The translations under genes and the position numbers were made by a program. Under the pieces are notes generated by a model, which saw only the letters and a program-made list of their open reading frames with translations, was not told where the DNA came from and made no database searches. A stretch of DNA of 64,000 bases from Ruegeria arenilitoris (GTDB taxonomy: Bacteria > Pseudomonadota > Alphaproteobacteria > Rhodobacterales > Rhodobacteraceae): positions 1 to 64,000 of the forward strand of contig NZ_WPZQ01000005.1 in assembly GCF_013030265.1 (NCBI RefSeq). The letters run 5' to 3'. This document shows, piece by piece, positions 18,395 to 27,895 of this stretch. Within the stretch, counting starts at the first letter, position 1. The number at the start of each line of letters is the position of its first letter.

Positions 18395-20767
18395 ATGCAC
18401 ATTGATCCCACCCAACTAAAGATCGTCGAACAGCGCCTGTTGTGGTTGTCTCATTGGATGATCCACCATGCCAATCATGTCCGACCAAAGGTGGATGGGA
18501 TCAAAATTGGTGGCCATCAGGCTTCGTCTGCTTCGATGGTATCGATCATGACCGCGCTCTATTTCTCGGCCTTACGCCCTGAGGACCGGGTTGCAGTAAA
18601 ACCGCATGCCTCGCCGGTGTTTCATGCGATACAGTATCTCATGGGTAATCAGACCCGCGAGAAGATGGAGAATTTCCGCGGATTTGGCGGTGTGCAAAGT
18701 TATCCCAGCCGGACCAAGGACATTGACGATGTTGATTTCTCGACCGGGTCTGTGGGTTTAGGTGTCGCGATCACCTCGTTTGCCTCTATCATTCAAGACT
18801 ACATCAAGGCCAAAAGCTGGGGTTCAGACGCCCCGATGGGGCGTATGGTAGCCCTGGTAGGCGATGCCGAACTCGATGAAGGCAACGTCTATGAGGCATT
18901 ACAAGAAGGCTGGAAAAACGACCTGCGCAACACGTGGTGGATCATCGATTACAACCGGCAGTCTCTGGACGGTATCGTCCGGGAAGGACTGTTTGAACGG
19001 ATCGAGAAAATCTTCGATGCTTTCAGTTGGGATGTCGTTCGTGTGAAATATGGTGTCTTGCAACGCGCTGCCTTCGACGAGCCCGGCGGCGACCGACTGC
19101 GTGATTGGATAGACGCTTGCCCCAACCAGGATTACTCCGCATTGACTTTCATGGGTGGTGCGAATTGGCGACAGCGCCTCATGGACGATCTGGGGGATCA
19201 GGGGGATGTGACCGCTCTGATCGAACGGCGCACGGATGCAGAGCTCGCGGCCCTTATGGAAAACCTGGGCGGCAACTGCGTCGAGACCATGGCCCAGACA
19301 TTTGCCGCCATCGATCATGATCGCCCAACATGTTTCCTGGCCTACACAGTCAAAGGATGGGGCACTCCCATTGCAGGCCACAAGGACAATCACGGCGGGC
19401 TGATGAATAATAACCAGTTCGCCGCGTGGCAGTCGCATATGGGAGTGCCGAAGGGCGAAGAATGGGAACCGCTAGCGACAGTGCGGAAACCAGACAAGCT
19501 CAGGGATTTCCTTGCAAATACACCTTTCTTTGCCAAAGGTCCGCGCCGCTATTTTGATGACAAGTTGGATGTGCCTCCAATCGGGATCGACACCAGCCGC
19601 GAAATCTCGACACAGATGGCGTTTGGCAAGATTCTTGACGATCTGTCAAAAGGCGACAGCCCATTGGCCGAACGCTTAGTGACGACCTCCCCAGATGTGA
19701 CAGGCACGACAAGCCTTGGTCCTTGGGTGAACAGGCGCAAGCTATTTGCTCGATCCGAACAATCCGACGCCTTTATAGAACACCGGATCCCTTCGACGGC
19801 GAAATGGGAATTCACGCCGGAAGGGCAGCATATCGAACTTGGTATCGCCGAAATGAATCTCATGTTGCTTCTGGGAGCGGCGGGTCTGTCGCATTCGCTG
19901 TTCGGTAAGCGACTGATCCCAATTGGCACCGTCTATGATCCATTTGTCAGCCGCGGCCTCGATGCACTGAATTACGCCTGTTATCAGGACGCGCGCTTCA
20001 TGCTGATTGGTACACCATCGGGCGTCACACTCGCACCTGAAGGTGGAGCACACCAGTCCGTTGGAACACCGCTCATCGGTATGAGCCAGGACGGGTTGGC
20101 CGCTTTTGAACCCGCCTTTGCCGACGAGCTAGCGGTGATTATGGAATGGGCCTTCGATTACCTGCAGCGCGATGGCGAAGGGCAACCGGATGAGCGCACA
20201 TGGCTGCGCGATGAAACCGGTGGGTCTGTCTACCTGCGCCTGACGACCAACCCGATTGAACAGCCTGGAAAGCGTGTCGACGATGAGTTCCGCCAAGGCG
20301 CCATCGATGGGGCCTATTGGTTACGAAAACCCGGGCCCAATTGCGAAGTTGTGATCGCCTATCAAGGAGCAGTCGCGCCGGAGGCAATCAAGGCCGCCGG
20401 TATGATTGGTGAAGGCCGTCGCGACGTAGGTGTATTGGCCGTGACATCCGCAGATCGCCTGAATGCCGGATGGACCGCCGCGCAACGAGCGCGTTCTCGC
20501 GGCAACCAAGCGGCACGCTCTCACATCGAAACCCTGATGTCCGACCTTCCGCCACACTGCAAGCTCGTCACCGTTATCGATGGTCATCCTGCAACTCTAT
20601 CCTGGCTCGGGGCAGTGCTTGGACATCAGACTATCCCAATGGGTGTCGAGCATTTTGGTCAGACCGGAACGATCGGCGATCTATATCGCCACCACTGCAT
20701 TGACGCAGACGCAATCCTGGAAAAAGTGAATGGCCTGACTCATGGCAGGGCGCTTCACCGTGCATAA
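18395..20767 (+). CDS. mdeB: Homodimeric 2-oxoacid dehydrogenase E1 (MdeB-like, for 2-oxobutyrate)
   Basis: 790-residue thiamine-diphosphate enzyme of the AceE/transketolase type. The ThDP motif starts with GDAELDEGN (156-164) and closes with NRQSL near 187-191. The transketolase-like pyrimidine domain lies around residues 480-640 (with EFTPEGQHIELGIAEMNL), and the C-terminal domain follows. It is shorter than the 885-residue AceE. The position directly after methionine gamma-lyase and the same gene set as mdeRAB of P. putida point to oxidative decarboxylation of 2-oxobutyrate to propionyl-CoA, using E2/E3 subunits encoded elsewhere. Confidence 0.82.
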   Translation: MHIDPTQLKIVEQRLLWLSHWMIHHANHVRPKVDGIKIGGHQASSASMVSIMTALYFSALRPEDRVAVKPHASPVFHAIQYLMGNQTREKMENFRGFGGVQSYPSRTKDIDDVDFSTGSVGLGVAITSFASIIQDYIKAKSWGSDAPMGRMVALVGDAELDEGNVYEALQEGWKNDLRNTWWIIDYNRQSLDGIVREGLFERIEKIFDAFSWDVVRVKYGVLQRAAFDEPGGDRLRDWIDACPNQDYSALTFMGGANWRQRLMDDLGDQGDVTALIERRTDAELAALMENLGGNCVETMAQTFAAIDHDRPTCFLAYTVKGWGTPIAGHKDNHGGLMNNNQFAAWQSHMGVPKGEEWEPLATVRKPDKLRDFLANTPFFAKGPRRYFDDKLDVPPIGIDTSREISTQMAFGKILDDLSKGDSPLAERLVTTSPDVTGTTSLGPWVNRRKLFARSEQSDAFIEHRIPSTAKWEFTPEGQHIELGIAEMNLMLLLGAAGLSHSLFGKRLIPIGTVYDPFVSRGLDALNYACYQDARFMLIGTPSGVTLAPEGGAHQSVGTPLIGMSQDGLAAFEPAFADELAVIMEWAFDYLQRDGEGQPDERTWLRDETGGSVYLRLTTNPIEQPGKRVDDEFRQGAIDGAYWLRKPGPNCEVVIAYQGAVAPEAIKAAGMIGEGRRDVGVLAVTSADRLNAGWTAAQRARSRGNQAARSHIETLMSDLPPHCKLVTVIDGHPATLSWLGAVLGHQTIPMGVEHFGQTGTIGDLYRHHCIDADAILEKVNGLTHGRALHRA

Positions 20768-20919
20768 GTGGGTTGAGGCTGGGTAATAGTGTAGAGAACA
20801 AGCTAGCACTGAACATACTGTACGCTCCAGTTCTGTGACTGGATGAGAATCGGCTGAGTTGACACCCTTCCTTAACTTGAGCGAACCATCCCGGTTGCCC
20901 CTTGTGCAAGAAATCGAAA

Positions 20920-21177
20920 ATGAGCGACTACTTGATCGCAGAAATCAAAGTTACAGATGATAGCTGGGTTACGGAAATTGCGGCCAACGTCCAAAATCTG
21001 GTTGAGAAGCACGGCGGCAGCTATCTTTCACGCAGCGGAAACACTGAGACCCTCGAAGGTGATATAAAAGACTGTACGTTGATCGCCATCCTTGAATGCC
21101 CATCCAGAACAGCTCTCGATAGCTTCCTTACCGAGCCACCCATGACGCATTCCTTGGGTTCGCGGTGGCTGCAATGA
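20920..21177 (+). CDS. DUF1330 family small protein
   Basis: 85 residues starting MSDYLIAEIKVTD, a ferredoxin-like alpha/beta dimeric-barrel fold typical of DUF1330 (pattern YLIAEI ... YLSRSGNTETLEGD ... ILECPSRTALDSF). The C-terminus is shorter than usual, and the ribosome site is weak. It lies 150 bp after mdeB on the same strand. Function unknown. Confidence 0.65.
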   Translation: MSDYLIAEIKVTDDSWVTEIAANVQNLVEKHGGSYLSRSGNTETLEGDIKDCTLIAILECPSRTALDSFLTEPPMTHSLGSRWLQ

Positions 21178-21191
21178 GAAGTTGATTTGGG

Positions 21192-21752
21192 CTACTCAGC
21201 AGCTTTCGGGTAGATGAACCCGTTCACCGGGTAGAGACTGCCATATTGACCTGGCTGGCTTTCGACCCGGACCAAAGTCCAATCATTGTTTTTGGATATA
21301 TCCTTGACGCCCATCTTCAAAGACACCTTGTTGCGGTGCCAGTTGGCATGATTCACGATGACTTCCCGGTCAGTGACAATACTGGATACGACCGCCACAT
21401 GGCCCAAAGGCATACCGCGGGTTGCCCGGAATGACATCACTGCACCGACAACCGGTTCATTGCCTCGCTGAAAGATATTGTGCGCCTTGCCCCACCAGTC
21501 CTTGGCGTTGCCGCGAATTTCGATGCCACTGAGATTTCGTGCGTAGGGCACACACCAAACTCTTTGCCCACGTGCCCGTTTTTTTGAAACCTCTTGCAGC
21601 GCCATTGCTTGGCGTTCCGGATCGAGATCCACGTCGTTAGGGTTCTTTGCGCAGGCAGAGACGAGAACAATAAATCCCAGCGCAATCGCAGCGCGGGTGG
21701 CGCCGGTCAGGCGCGGCCAAATCGTGTTGGTTTTGCTAATGCTGATCTGCAA
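21192..21752 (-). CDS. CHAP-domain lipoprotein (putative peptidoglycan amidase/endopeptidase)
   Basis: 186 residues. The N-terminal hydrophobic segment ends in a lipobox-like LVSAC, so the mature protein is probably lipid-anchored in the envelope. The CHAP fold follows: catalytic Cys in RVWCVPYAR, His in LGHVAVVS and a third residue in VNHANW. CHAP enzymes cleave peptidoglycan peptides or glutathionylspermidine-like amides; a role in wall remodelling is most likely. It converges on the DUF1330 gene. Confidence 0.75.
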   Translation of the reverse strand: MQISISKTNTIWPRLTGATRAAIALGFIVLVSACAKNPNDVDLDPERQAMALQEVSKKRARGQRVWCVPYARNLSGIEIRGNAKDWWGKAHNIFQRGNEPVVGAVMSFRATRGMPLGHVAVVSSIVTDREVIVNHANWHRNKVSLKMGVKDISKNNDWTLVRVESQPGQYGSLYPVNGFIYPKAAE

Positions 21753-22329
21753 GAGACTTAGTTGCCGGTTTGAGTGGTTAGGGTGTTTTACGGCGATTTA
21801 TCGGATTATAAAAAGAGACCCGTCAATTCCCCGGCAGGAATTTGCCAGTTCACTATGTCGCATTTTTGCCACTAGCTGAGCCTGAATAGGCAAATAGCTT
21901 CAGCTTAAGTGCAAAGACATCGGTTACAGGTGAGCTCAATCAAGGTCTCTCTTTTTTGGATCATAGCACCCTGTGATTAGCGTTCTTGGACTGTCGACCT
22001 TGGTTCGCCCACACGAATTTGCGCGTTATCGCCATCCGTGGTGCCAGGCACAACAAACTCGACGAACAGACACAGGGTTTCTGCAAAATCTACTGCTTCG
22101 GGCCCACACCTACCGAATAGTGCAACCTGCACCAAACGCGGGTGGGCGCTGACATTGTCATGCAATTATGCCCGCGCCCGACCTAAAGGTTGTGCCGGTC
22201 GCCTGAGTTGGCTGCACATCAAAAATGTGGCGACAAATGTGTCGCGTCGGATTCTGCAAAATCATTTCGCATTCCTGCATGTGGAGAAACGATCACTCGA
22301 AAAAAATAGCGGCAAAGGAGATCACCAAC
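21753..22329. other. Long regulatory region upstream of the MttB-family gene
   Basis: About 580 bp. It holds a palindrome at 22230-22245, an 11-bp palindrome GTGCCAGGCAC at 22041-22051, and a 62-codon minus-strand frame at 21977-22165 that looks protein-like but is not recognised and could be a gene scrap. No RNA gene was identified. Confidence 0.4.
22230..22245. promoter_or_regulatory. Palindrome GCGACA-AATG-TGTCGC upstream of the MttB-family operon
   Basis: Perfect 6-bp arms with a 4-bp spacer, about 85 bp before the MttB-family start codon. This is a plausible operator for the cluster's own regulator. The GlxA/GbdR-like protein or the GntR protein are candidates, but their sites cannot be assigned from sequence. 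Confidence 0.45.
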
Positions 22330-23886
22330 ATGACTACCTCTGCCACAGCCACAAGAGCCCGCGCCGGAGGGCGTTCAGCCCGTCGGGCACAGCGGACAGC
22401 ACCAAAATTTGATATGCTTCCCGGCCTTAAGCACAACATCCAGAATTGCGAAGTCATGGATGCCGACCAAGTTGAACGCATTGATAACGCGTCAATGGAC
22501 ATCCTGGAAAACGTAGGAGTTCAGTTTCGTGACCCAATCGCACTGGAGGACTGGAAGAAGGCCGGTGCAAAGGTAGAGGGCGAACTCGTTTATCTGGATC
22601 GCCATCTCGTACGCGAACTGATTTCCACCATCCCGTCTGACTTTACCTACCACGCGCGCGACCCTCACAAAAATGTCCGCCTGGGTGGCAACCATTCGAT
22701 CTTTGTCCCGATGACGGGGGCTCCATTCCTGCGAGATCTGGAGGACGTGCGCCGCAATCCGACGCTGGATGACCTTGCGATGTTTCACAAGCTGGCACAC
22801 ATGATGCCGGCGCTGCACAGTTCGGCCCATCATATTGTCGAGCCGTACGACCATCCGATCAGTCAGCGGCATCTGCGGATTACCTATTCGTCAATGAAGT
22901 ATTCTGACAAAACGTTCATGGGCATGACGACCTCTCCCAAGAACGCCGAAGACGTGATGGAAATGTGCGCCATCCTGTTCGGTGAGGAGTTTTTGGATAC
23001 CCATCCGGTTACCACCGGCAATTGCAACGGTAACTCGCCTCTGGTTTGGGATGAAACCATGCTGGGTGCGATGCGCGCGTTCTGTCGGCGCAATCAACCG
23101 GTTCTGTGCTCGCCCTTTGTGCTGGGTGGTGCCAACACGCCCGCATCAGTGCCCGCAACGGTGGCGCAATTGAATGCCGAGGCACTTTCTGCACTGGCCT
23201 ATACGCAGGTTATTCGCAAAGGCGCACCCGCTATCTATGGTCATTATCTGTCGACAGTTTCGATGAAGTCGGGTGCTCCGATGGCAGGCACGCCCGAGAT
23301 CAGCCTGATGAACTTCATGATCGGCCAAATGGCCCGGTACTATGAGGTTCCTTGGCGGACCTCGAACACACTTGGTGGTGCCAAGACGTTCGATGCGCAG
23401 GCTGGGTACGAGTCTGCCACTACGCTTCAAGCCGTCATTCATTCCGGTGCCAACTACATCTGGCATAGCGCTGGCTGGAACGAGGCTGGAATGCACTGCT
23501 CGGTCGCAAAATTCATCGTAGATGCTGAACAATGCGCAATGGCTTATCGCATGGCCGAAGGTCCCAAATGGCATGACTTTGATGAGGCTGTGTCGGCCGT
23601 TCCGGATGTAGGGCCAGGCGGACATTATCTGGGCCACCCTCATACACAACAAAACTTTCAGGATGCGTTCTTTATGCCGGAACTGTTCGACAACAACTCA
23701 ATCGAACAGTGGGCTGCTGAAGGCGAAGTCGAGATTACCGAGCGGGCTTTGAAACGCGCCCGTAAACTGCTCGCTGAGTATGAAGAACCCAAATTGGACG
23801 AAGCAAAGAACGAAGCGCTGCTCGACTACATAGCGCGCAGAGAGCGTGAGATCCCCGCAGCAGACGAGTTGAACCAGACCTATTGA
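22330..23886 (+). CDS. MttB-family methyltransferase (non-pyrrolysine)
   Basis: 518 residues. The family moves a methyl group from methylated amines to a corrinoid protein; non-pyrrolysine members act on quaternary amines such as glycine betaine, proline betaine or carnitine. The ATG at 22330 has an AAAGGAG site and opens a basic tail rich in R, A and G, common in rhodobacterial members. The frame has no internal TAG, so no pyrrolysine is used. Conserved stretches include GNCNGNSPLVWDE and TSNTLGGAKTFDAQAGYES. No corrinoid-protein gene is nearby, so it must use one encoded elsewhere or work differently. It heads an operon with an enolase-superfamily gene (66 bp on) and two SDRs. Confidence 0.85.
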   Translation: MTTSATATRARAGGRSARRAQRTAPKFDMLPGLKHNIQNCEVMDADQVERIDNASMDILENVGVQFRDPIALEDWKKAGAKVEGELVYLDRHLVRELISTIPSDFTYHARDPHKNVRLGGNHSIFVPMTGAPFLRDLEDVRRNPTLDDLAMFHKLAHMMPALHSSAHHIVEPYDHPISQRHLRITYSSMKYSDKTFMGMTTSPKNAEDVMEMCAILFGEEFLDTHPVTTGNCNGNSPLVWDETMLGAMRAFCRRNQPVLCSPFVLGGANTPASVPATVAQLNAEALSALAYTQVIRKGAPAIYGHYLSTVSMKSGAPMAGTPEISLMNFMIGQMARYYEVPWRTSNTLGGAKTFDAQAGYESATTLQAVIHSGANYIWHSAGWNEAGMHCSVAKFIVDAEQCAMAYRMAEGPKWHDFDEAVSAVPDVGPGGHYLGHPHTQQNFQDAFFMPELFDNNSIEQWAAEGEVEITERALKRARKLLAEYEEPKLDEAKNEALLDYIARREREIPAADELNQTY

Positions 23887-23952
23887 AGGACACGGTTTCT
23901 ACCGCTCGCGGACACGGGGGCGGTTTCCTCAATTGCTTTGAAAGATCCAGCC

Positions 23953-25059
23953 ATGAAGATTGCTGAGCTACATATCTACAGCTACGAATTGCCGGTAAAA
24001 GACGGCCCTTACACGATGGCAAATGCCCAAGTGTGGTCGCTGAATACGACCTTGGTCAAACTGGTAACGGATACCGGTTTGATTGGTTGGGGTGAAACCT
24101 GTCCCGTTGGCCCCACCTACGCTGAATCACACACAAGCGGCGCACGTGCGGCGCTGACAGAGATGGCTCCGGGGTTAATCGGCACCGAGGTTCTGCCACT
24201 GCCTGTGCACCGCCAAATGGATAAATTGTTGAACGGTCACAACTATGCCAAGGCAGCGATTGATATCGCTGTGCATGATGCATTGGGCAAACATTTGGAT
24301 ATCAGCGTCGCTACGCTGTTGGGTGGGGCAACGACGGACAGAATACCATCCTATTATGCAACTGGTGTTGGTGAACCGGACGACATCGCAAGACTGGCAG
24401 CTGAAAAGGTCGCCGAAGGTTTCCCCCGCTTGCAAATCAAGGTTGGCGGTCGCCCGGTTGACCTGGATATCGAAACCATCCGCAAAGTCTGGGACGTAGT
24501 ACGGGGTAAGGGTATACGCTTGGCAGTCGACGGCAACAGAGGCTGGACCACCCGCGATGCACTGAGGGTCAGCCGCGAATGCCCTGACATCCCATTTGTG
24601 ATGGAACAGCCCTGCAATACGATTGAGGATATTCAGATGATCCGCCCTCAAGTAGGTCACGCCATTTACATGGATGAAAGTGGGGTGAACCTGAATGCTG
24701 CGGTCACGGCTGCTGGCACTGGTCTGGTCGACGGGTTCGGCATGAAGATTACCCGCATCGGTGGCCTGCAGCCGATGCGTGCTTTCCGCGATCTTTGTGA
24801 AGCGCGGAACCTCCCTCACACCTGTGATGACAGCTGGGGGGGTGACATCATTGCCGCGGCCTGCACCCATATAGGCGCGACAGTCCGTTCCGATCTGTTA
24901 GAGGGGGTTTGGCTTGCTCAGCCTTACATCGAAGGTCACTACGACACCGAAAAAGGTATCCAAATCAATGACGGGCATATCTCGGTTCCAACGGGAAGCG
25001 GGCTAGGCATCCAGCCTGATGAAAGCAACTTTGGCGCACCTGTGGAGTCGTTCGCATGA
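23953..25059 (+). CDS. Enolase-superfamily (MLE subgroup) enzyme, hydroxyproline-betaine epimerase-like
   Basis: 368 residues. The capping domain is followed by a TIM barrel with a lysine in QIKVGG (K163), metal ligands in AVDGN (D193), MEQP (E218) and MDES (D241), and a second lysine in GMKITRIGG (K265). This two-lysine arrangement abstracts the alpha-proton and does 2-epimerisation or dehydration. From memory the sequence is very close to HpbD, the 4-hydroxyproline betaine 2-epimerase of Pelagibaca, and to cis-3-hydroxyproline dehydratases; which one applies cannot be decided here. The frame extends to a TTG at 23938, but ATG 23953 is the natural start. Its stop overlaps the next gene by 4 bp. 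Confidence 0.8.
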   Translation: MKIAELHIYSYELPVKDGPYTMANAQVWSLNTTLVKLVTDTGLIGWGETCPVGPTYAESHTSGARAALTEMAPGLIGTEVLPLPVHRQMDKLLNGHNYAKAAIDIAVHDALGKHLDISVATLLGGATTDRIPSYYATGVGEPDDIARLAAEKVAEGFPRLQIKVGGRPVDLDIETIRKVWDVVRGKGIRLAVDGNRGWTTRDALRVSRECPDIPFVMEQPCNTIEDIQMIRPQVGHAIYMDESGVNLNAAVTAAGTGLVDGFGMKITRIGGLQPMRAFRDLCEARNLPHTCDDSWGGDIIAAACTHIGATVRSDLLEGVWLAQPYIEGHYDTEKGIQINDGHISVPTGSGLGIQPDESNFGAPVESFA

Positions 25060-25802
25060 CCGGAAGTAAATTGGACCTTGAGGGCAAGAAAGCCCTGGTT
25101 ACGGGTGCGGCTGGTGGCTTGGGCATCTCCATCGTCAGCCAGCTAAGGTCCGCAGGCGTTCACGTCGCCGCTGCGGATCGTTCGGTTGCGGATGTCGAGG
25201 CCGAAGCGCATTTGCCCGGTGATCTGTTGGATCCAGCATACTCGGACGAATTGCCTAAGGCCGCCGCTGCTTTGCTGGGCGGGTTAGATATCGTGGTCAA
25301 CAACGCAGGGGTGATCACGCGCGGACCGGTCACCGATACTTCGGATGCAGACTGGTCATTGTCTGTTGGGGTGAATGTCGAGGCTCCGTTCCGTATTTGC
25401 AGGGCGGCAATTCCGATCATGGCACAAAACGGTGGCGGGGCGATTGTTAACACCGGCTCGTGCTGGGGATTGAGGCCAGGTGGCAATCACGCGCTTTATT
25501 GCATGACCAAGGCTGCCATCGCATCGCTGACGCAATGTATGGGGATGGATCACGCGCATCAGGGCATTCGCGTCAATGCGGTTTGCCCGAACGAGGTGAA
25601 CACGCCGATGCTGCGCACCGGTTTTGCCAAACGTGGCTTCGATCCGGATACAGCGGTGGCAGAACTTGGACAGACGGTTCCTTTGGGCCGGATTGCCGAA
25701 CCCGACGATATTGCGGACGTGGTTATGTTTCTCGTGTCCGACGCGTCGCGATACATCTGTGGTTCGCTGGTCGAGGTTAATGGTGGGAAGCCGGTATCAT
25801 GA
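25056..25802 (+). CDS. Short-chain dehydrogenase/reductase
   Basis: 248 residues with a classical SDR layout: cofactor motif TGAAGGLG (16-23), NNAG (82-85), catalytic Ser135, Tyr148 and Lys152 (YCMTK), and a C-terminal [14 protein letters not shown] end. It is translationally coupled on both sides (4-bp overlaps). In this operon it probably oxidises a hydroxyl on the betaine-derived skeleton, or a breakdown product; the substrate is not visible. Confidence 0.85.
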   Translation: MTGSKLDLEGKKALVTGAAGGLGISIVSQLRSAGVHVAAADRSVADVEAEAHLPGDLLDPAYSDELPKAAAALLGGLDIVVNNAGVITRGPVTDTSDADWSLSVGVNVEAPFRICRAAIPIMAQNGGGAIVNTGSCWGLRPGGNHALYCMTKAAIASLTQCMGMDHAHQGIRVNAVCPNEVNTPMLRTGFAKRGFDPDTAVAELGQTVPLGRIAEPDDIADVVMFLVSDASRYICGSLVEVNGGKPVS

Positions 25803-26533
25803 ACCGGTTTGCTGGAAAAATCGCGCTGGTAACCGGCGGACGCAGCGGTATTGGACGAGCGATTGCCAAGCGATTGCGGCAGGAGGGTGCGCGCGTATTC
25901 ACGGCACAGCGCGGACCAGAGATGGACTTCGAAGGGATCGAGGCGGACCTTGGCAATCCCGACTGCCCCAGCGCCGTAGTCTCTCAGGTCATTGAGGCAG
26001 CAGGTAAGCTCGACCTACTGGTGAACAACGCCGGGATGATGCAGGAATCCACTGTCGAGGATATGTCGGTTGAGGAATGGCAGAACAACCTGATGGTCAA
26101 CCTGACTGCGCCGTTCCTGATGATCAAAGCAGCGTTGCCATATTTGCGCAAAACTCGCGGCAGCATCGTCAACGTTGGCTCGATTGAAGGGCTGGGAAGT
26201 AATCCCGGCCACGCGGCCTATTGTGCATCAAAGGCCGGATTGCACGGTCTGACCCGTGCCGTGGCTGTGGATCATGGGGCCGAGGGTATACGCTGCAACG
26301 CGATTGCTCCGGGGTGGATCGATACAGAACTCAACATGAGCTTCATCAACTCCATGCCGGATCCTGAGGCGTTTCGCCGAAATATCGGGGATATCCATCC
26401 CGTCGGCCGAACCGGAACGCCGGATGAGGTCGCCGCGCTCGTAGCGTTTCTCGCCGCAGAAGAATCCGGCTTTATCACTGGTCAGGTCTATACTGTTGAC
26501 GGCGGTCGCATGGCCAAGCTAAGCCTGCCCTGA
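25799..26533 (+). CDS. Short-chain dehydrogenase/reductase (second)
   Basis: 244 residues: TGGRSGIGR cofactor motif (12-20), NNAG (76-79), Ser128, Tyr141 and Lys145 (YCASK). It overlaps the previous SDR by 4 bp and ends the operon, converging on the FAD oxidoreductase gene with a 21-bp gap. Two different SDRs in tandem suggest two alcohol steps or opposite stereochemistry. Confidence 0.85.
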   Translation: MNRFAGKIALVTGGRSGIGRAIAKRLRQEGARVFTAQRGPEMDFEGIEADLGNPDCPSAVVSQVIEAAGKLDLLVNNAGMMQESTVEDMSVEEWQNNLMVNLTAPFLMIKAALPYLRKTRGSIVNVGSIEGLGSNPGHAAYCASKAGLHGLTRAVAVDHGAEGIRCNAIAPGWIDTELNMSFINSMPDPEAFRRNIGDIHPVGRTGTPDEVAALVAFLAAEESGFITGQVYTVDGGRMAKLSLP

Positions 26534-26554
26534 TTGGCTTTGGTTACGCCGCTG

Positions 26555-27895
26555 CTATTCGTCACCGGCGCGCCATTCTTTCCAACGCAGAACCATGTTG
26601 GCCCCGATTTCTCGGAATGGCTGTGGCGGTAGGCGCCTTGGTTTGTCTGCGCCCGCAAAAAACCGAGTGATGTCCGAGCTGTGCCCGCAGGCCATCTCTG
26701 CCGCTGCAATCCCTGTCAGAGTACCGCGCGCTGTTCCCAGCCCATTCTGAACACAGCCAGAAAAAACACCCTCCTCGATCTCGCGCGCGACTGAGACACC
26801 ATTGAGGCTGAGGCAAAGATGGCCCGCCCATTTGTATTCCATCTGTATTCCCGCAAGCTGTGGGAACCTCTTGTCGAATTTGCGCTGCATGACTTTCGTC
26901 GCCCGCGCTAGATCGGTCTTGGAAACCTTCATGTTGGGGCGCAAAGTCGCGCAGGTGCGGGTGATGATGCGATTGCCACCCTGTCCGGTATCGATCCGAC
27001 GCATGGTGGTGCCCATCGGATCCGAAGGAGTCACACCCCAGCGCGATTGTCCACCAAGACGCGACAGATCACCTTCGTCCAACTCCGGCGTCATAACGGC
27101 ATACAGGAAGAGCTGCATCAATCGTCCCCGTTCGATACCAAAGCTTTCCAGATGGCCATTGACGGTCAACAAGACTGCTCCTGCGCTGACCGAGCCACGA
27201 TGCGTTTTGACAAGCCATGCATCACCTTGTTTTTCGAACCCGATAACGGCCGAGTTTTCGCAGACCTTAACGCCATCCCCGGACAGGCCGGCACTCAACC
27301 CGCGAACGTAACCCGCGGGTTGCAGCATCACGGTACCTGGCGTGTAAAGTCCGGAAACGTAGTGGCGTGATCCGGTCAGTTCATACATCTGCTGTGCGTC
27401 CAGCATCTCGCTGGTTTCACGCAGTTCTGTCAGATGCTTGGCGTAACTTTCATTATGTGTCTGGCCAGCCGCACTGGCCGCGCCGTTCACCTTGCCAACC
27501 GGATCAAAATAGTTCGGGTCGATCTGGTATTCCTCGACTGCGCCGCGGGCAAATGCGATGGCTTGCCGGTTCAGCGCAATCATCGCCTTGTCGTCCCCCG
27601 AACCCGAGTAATCCGACGAGGACAGATCATGAGGCAGGTCGATCATGAAACCTGAGTTGCGGCCAGCCGCACCCTCAGCCACGCGCCCTGCTTCCAATAC
27701 GACAACCCTGGCGCCTGGCTGCAATTGCAGCAGACGACGGGCTGCTGTCAGACCTGCGAACCCTCCACCAACTACAGCGAAATCGGCTGTTATGTGGGTA
27801 TCTAACTCTTGTGCCGGTGGCAGGCTGCCCAAAATGGCATTCCAGGCAGCCGCCCCACGATGGACAGGTTGTTGTCGCGCGGAATAGTTACTCAA
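26555..27895 (-). CDS. FAD-dependent amine/amino-acid oxidoreductase (DAO family, PuuB-like)
   Basis: 446 residues of the D-amino-acid oxidase fold. The dinucleotide-binding motif GGGFAG lies at 43-48 (FAVVGGGFAGLTAARR), and AEGAAGRNSGFM is typical of gamma-glutamylputrescine oxidase-like members. A conserved C-terminal FAD contact is at GCVQNGLGTARGTL. It could oxidise a cyclic or N-methyl amino acid to an imine. Its start overlaps the aldehyde dehydrogenase stop by 4 bp, making it the last gene of the gntR-lyase-dehydrogenase-oxidase operon. Confidence 0.83.
   Translation of the reverse strand: MSNYSARQQPVHRGAAAWNAILGSLPPAQELDTHITADFAVVGGGFAGLTAARRLLQLQPGARVVVLEAGRVAEGAAGRNSGFMIDLPHDLSSSDYSGSGDDKAMIALNRQAIAFARGAVEEYQIDPNYFDPVGKVNGAASAAGQTHNESYAKHLTELRETSEMLDAQQMYELTGSRHYVSGLYTPGTVMLQPAGYVRGLSAGLSGDGVKVCENSAVIGFEKQGDAWLVKTHRGSVSAGAVLLTVNGHLESFGIERGRLMQLFLYAVMTPELDEGDLSRLGGQSRWGVTPSDPMGTTMRRIDTGQGGNRIITRTCATLRPNMKVSKTDLARATKVMQRKFDKRFPQLAGIQMEYKWAGHLCLSLNGVSVAREIEEGVFSGCVQNGLGTARGTLTGIAAAEMACGHSSDITRFFAGADKPRRLPPQPFREIGANMVLRWKEWRAGDE

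Noticed and set aside
22330..23886. Possible pyrrolysine-containing MttB
   Set aside because: The frame is uninterrupted by TAG, so it belongs to the non-pyrrolysine branch.
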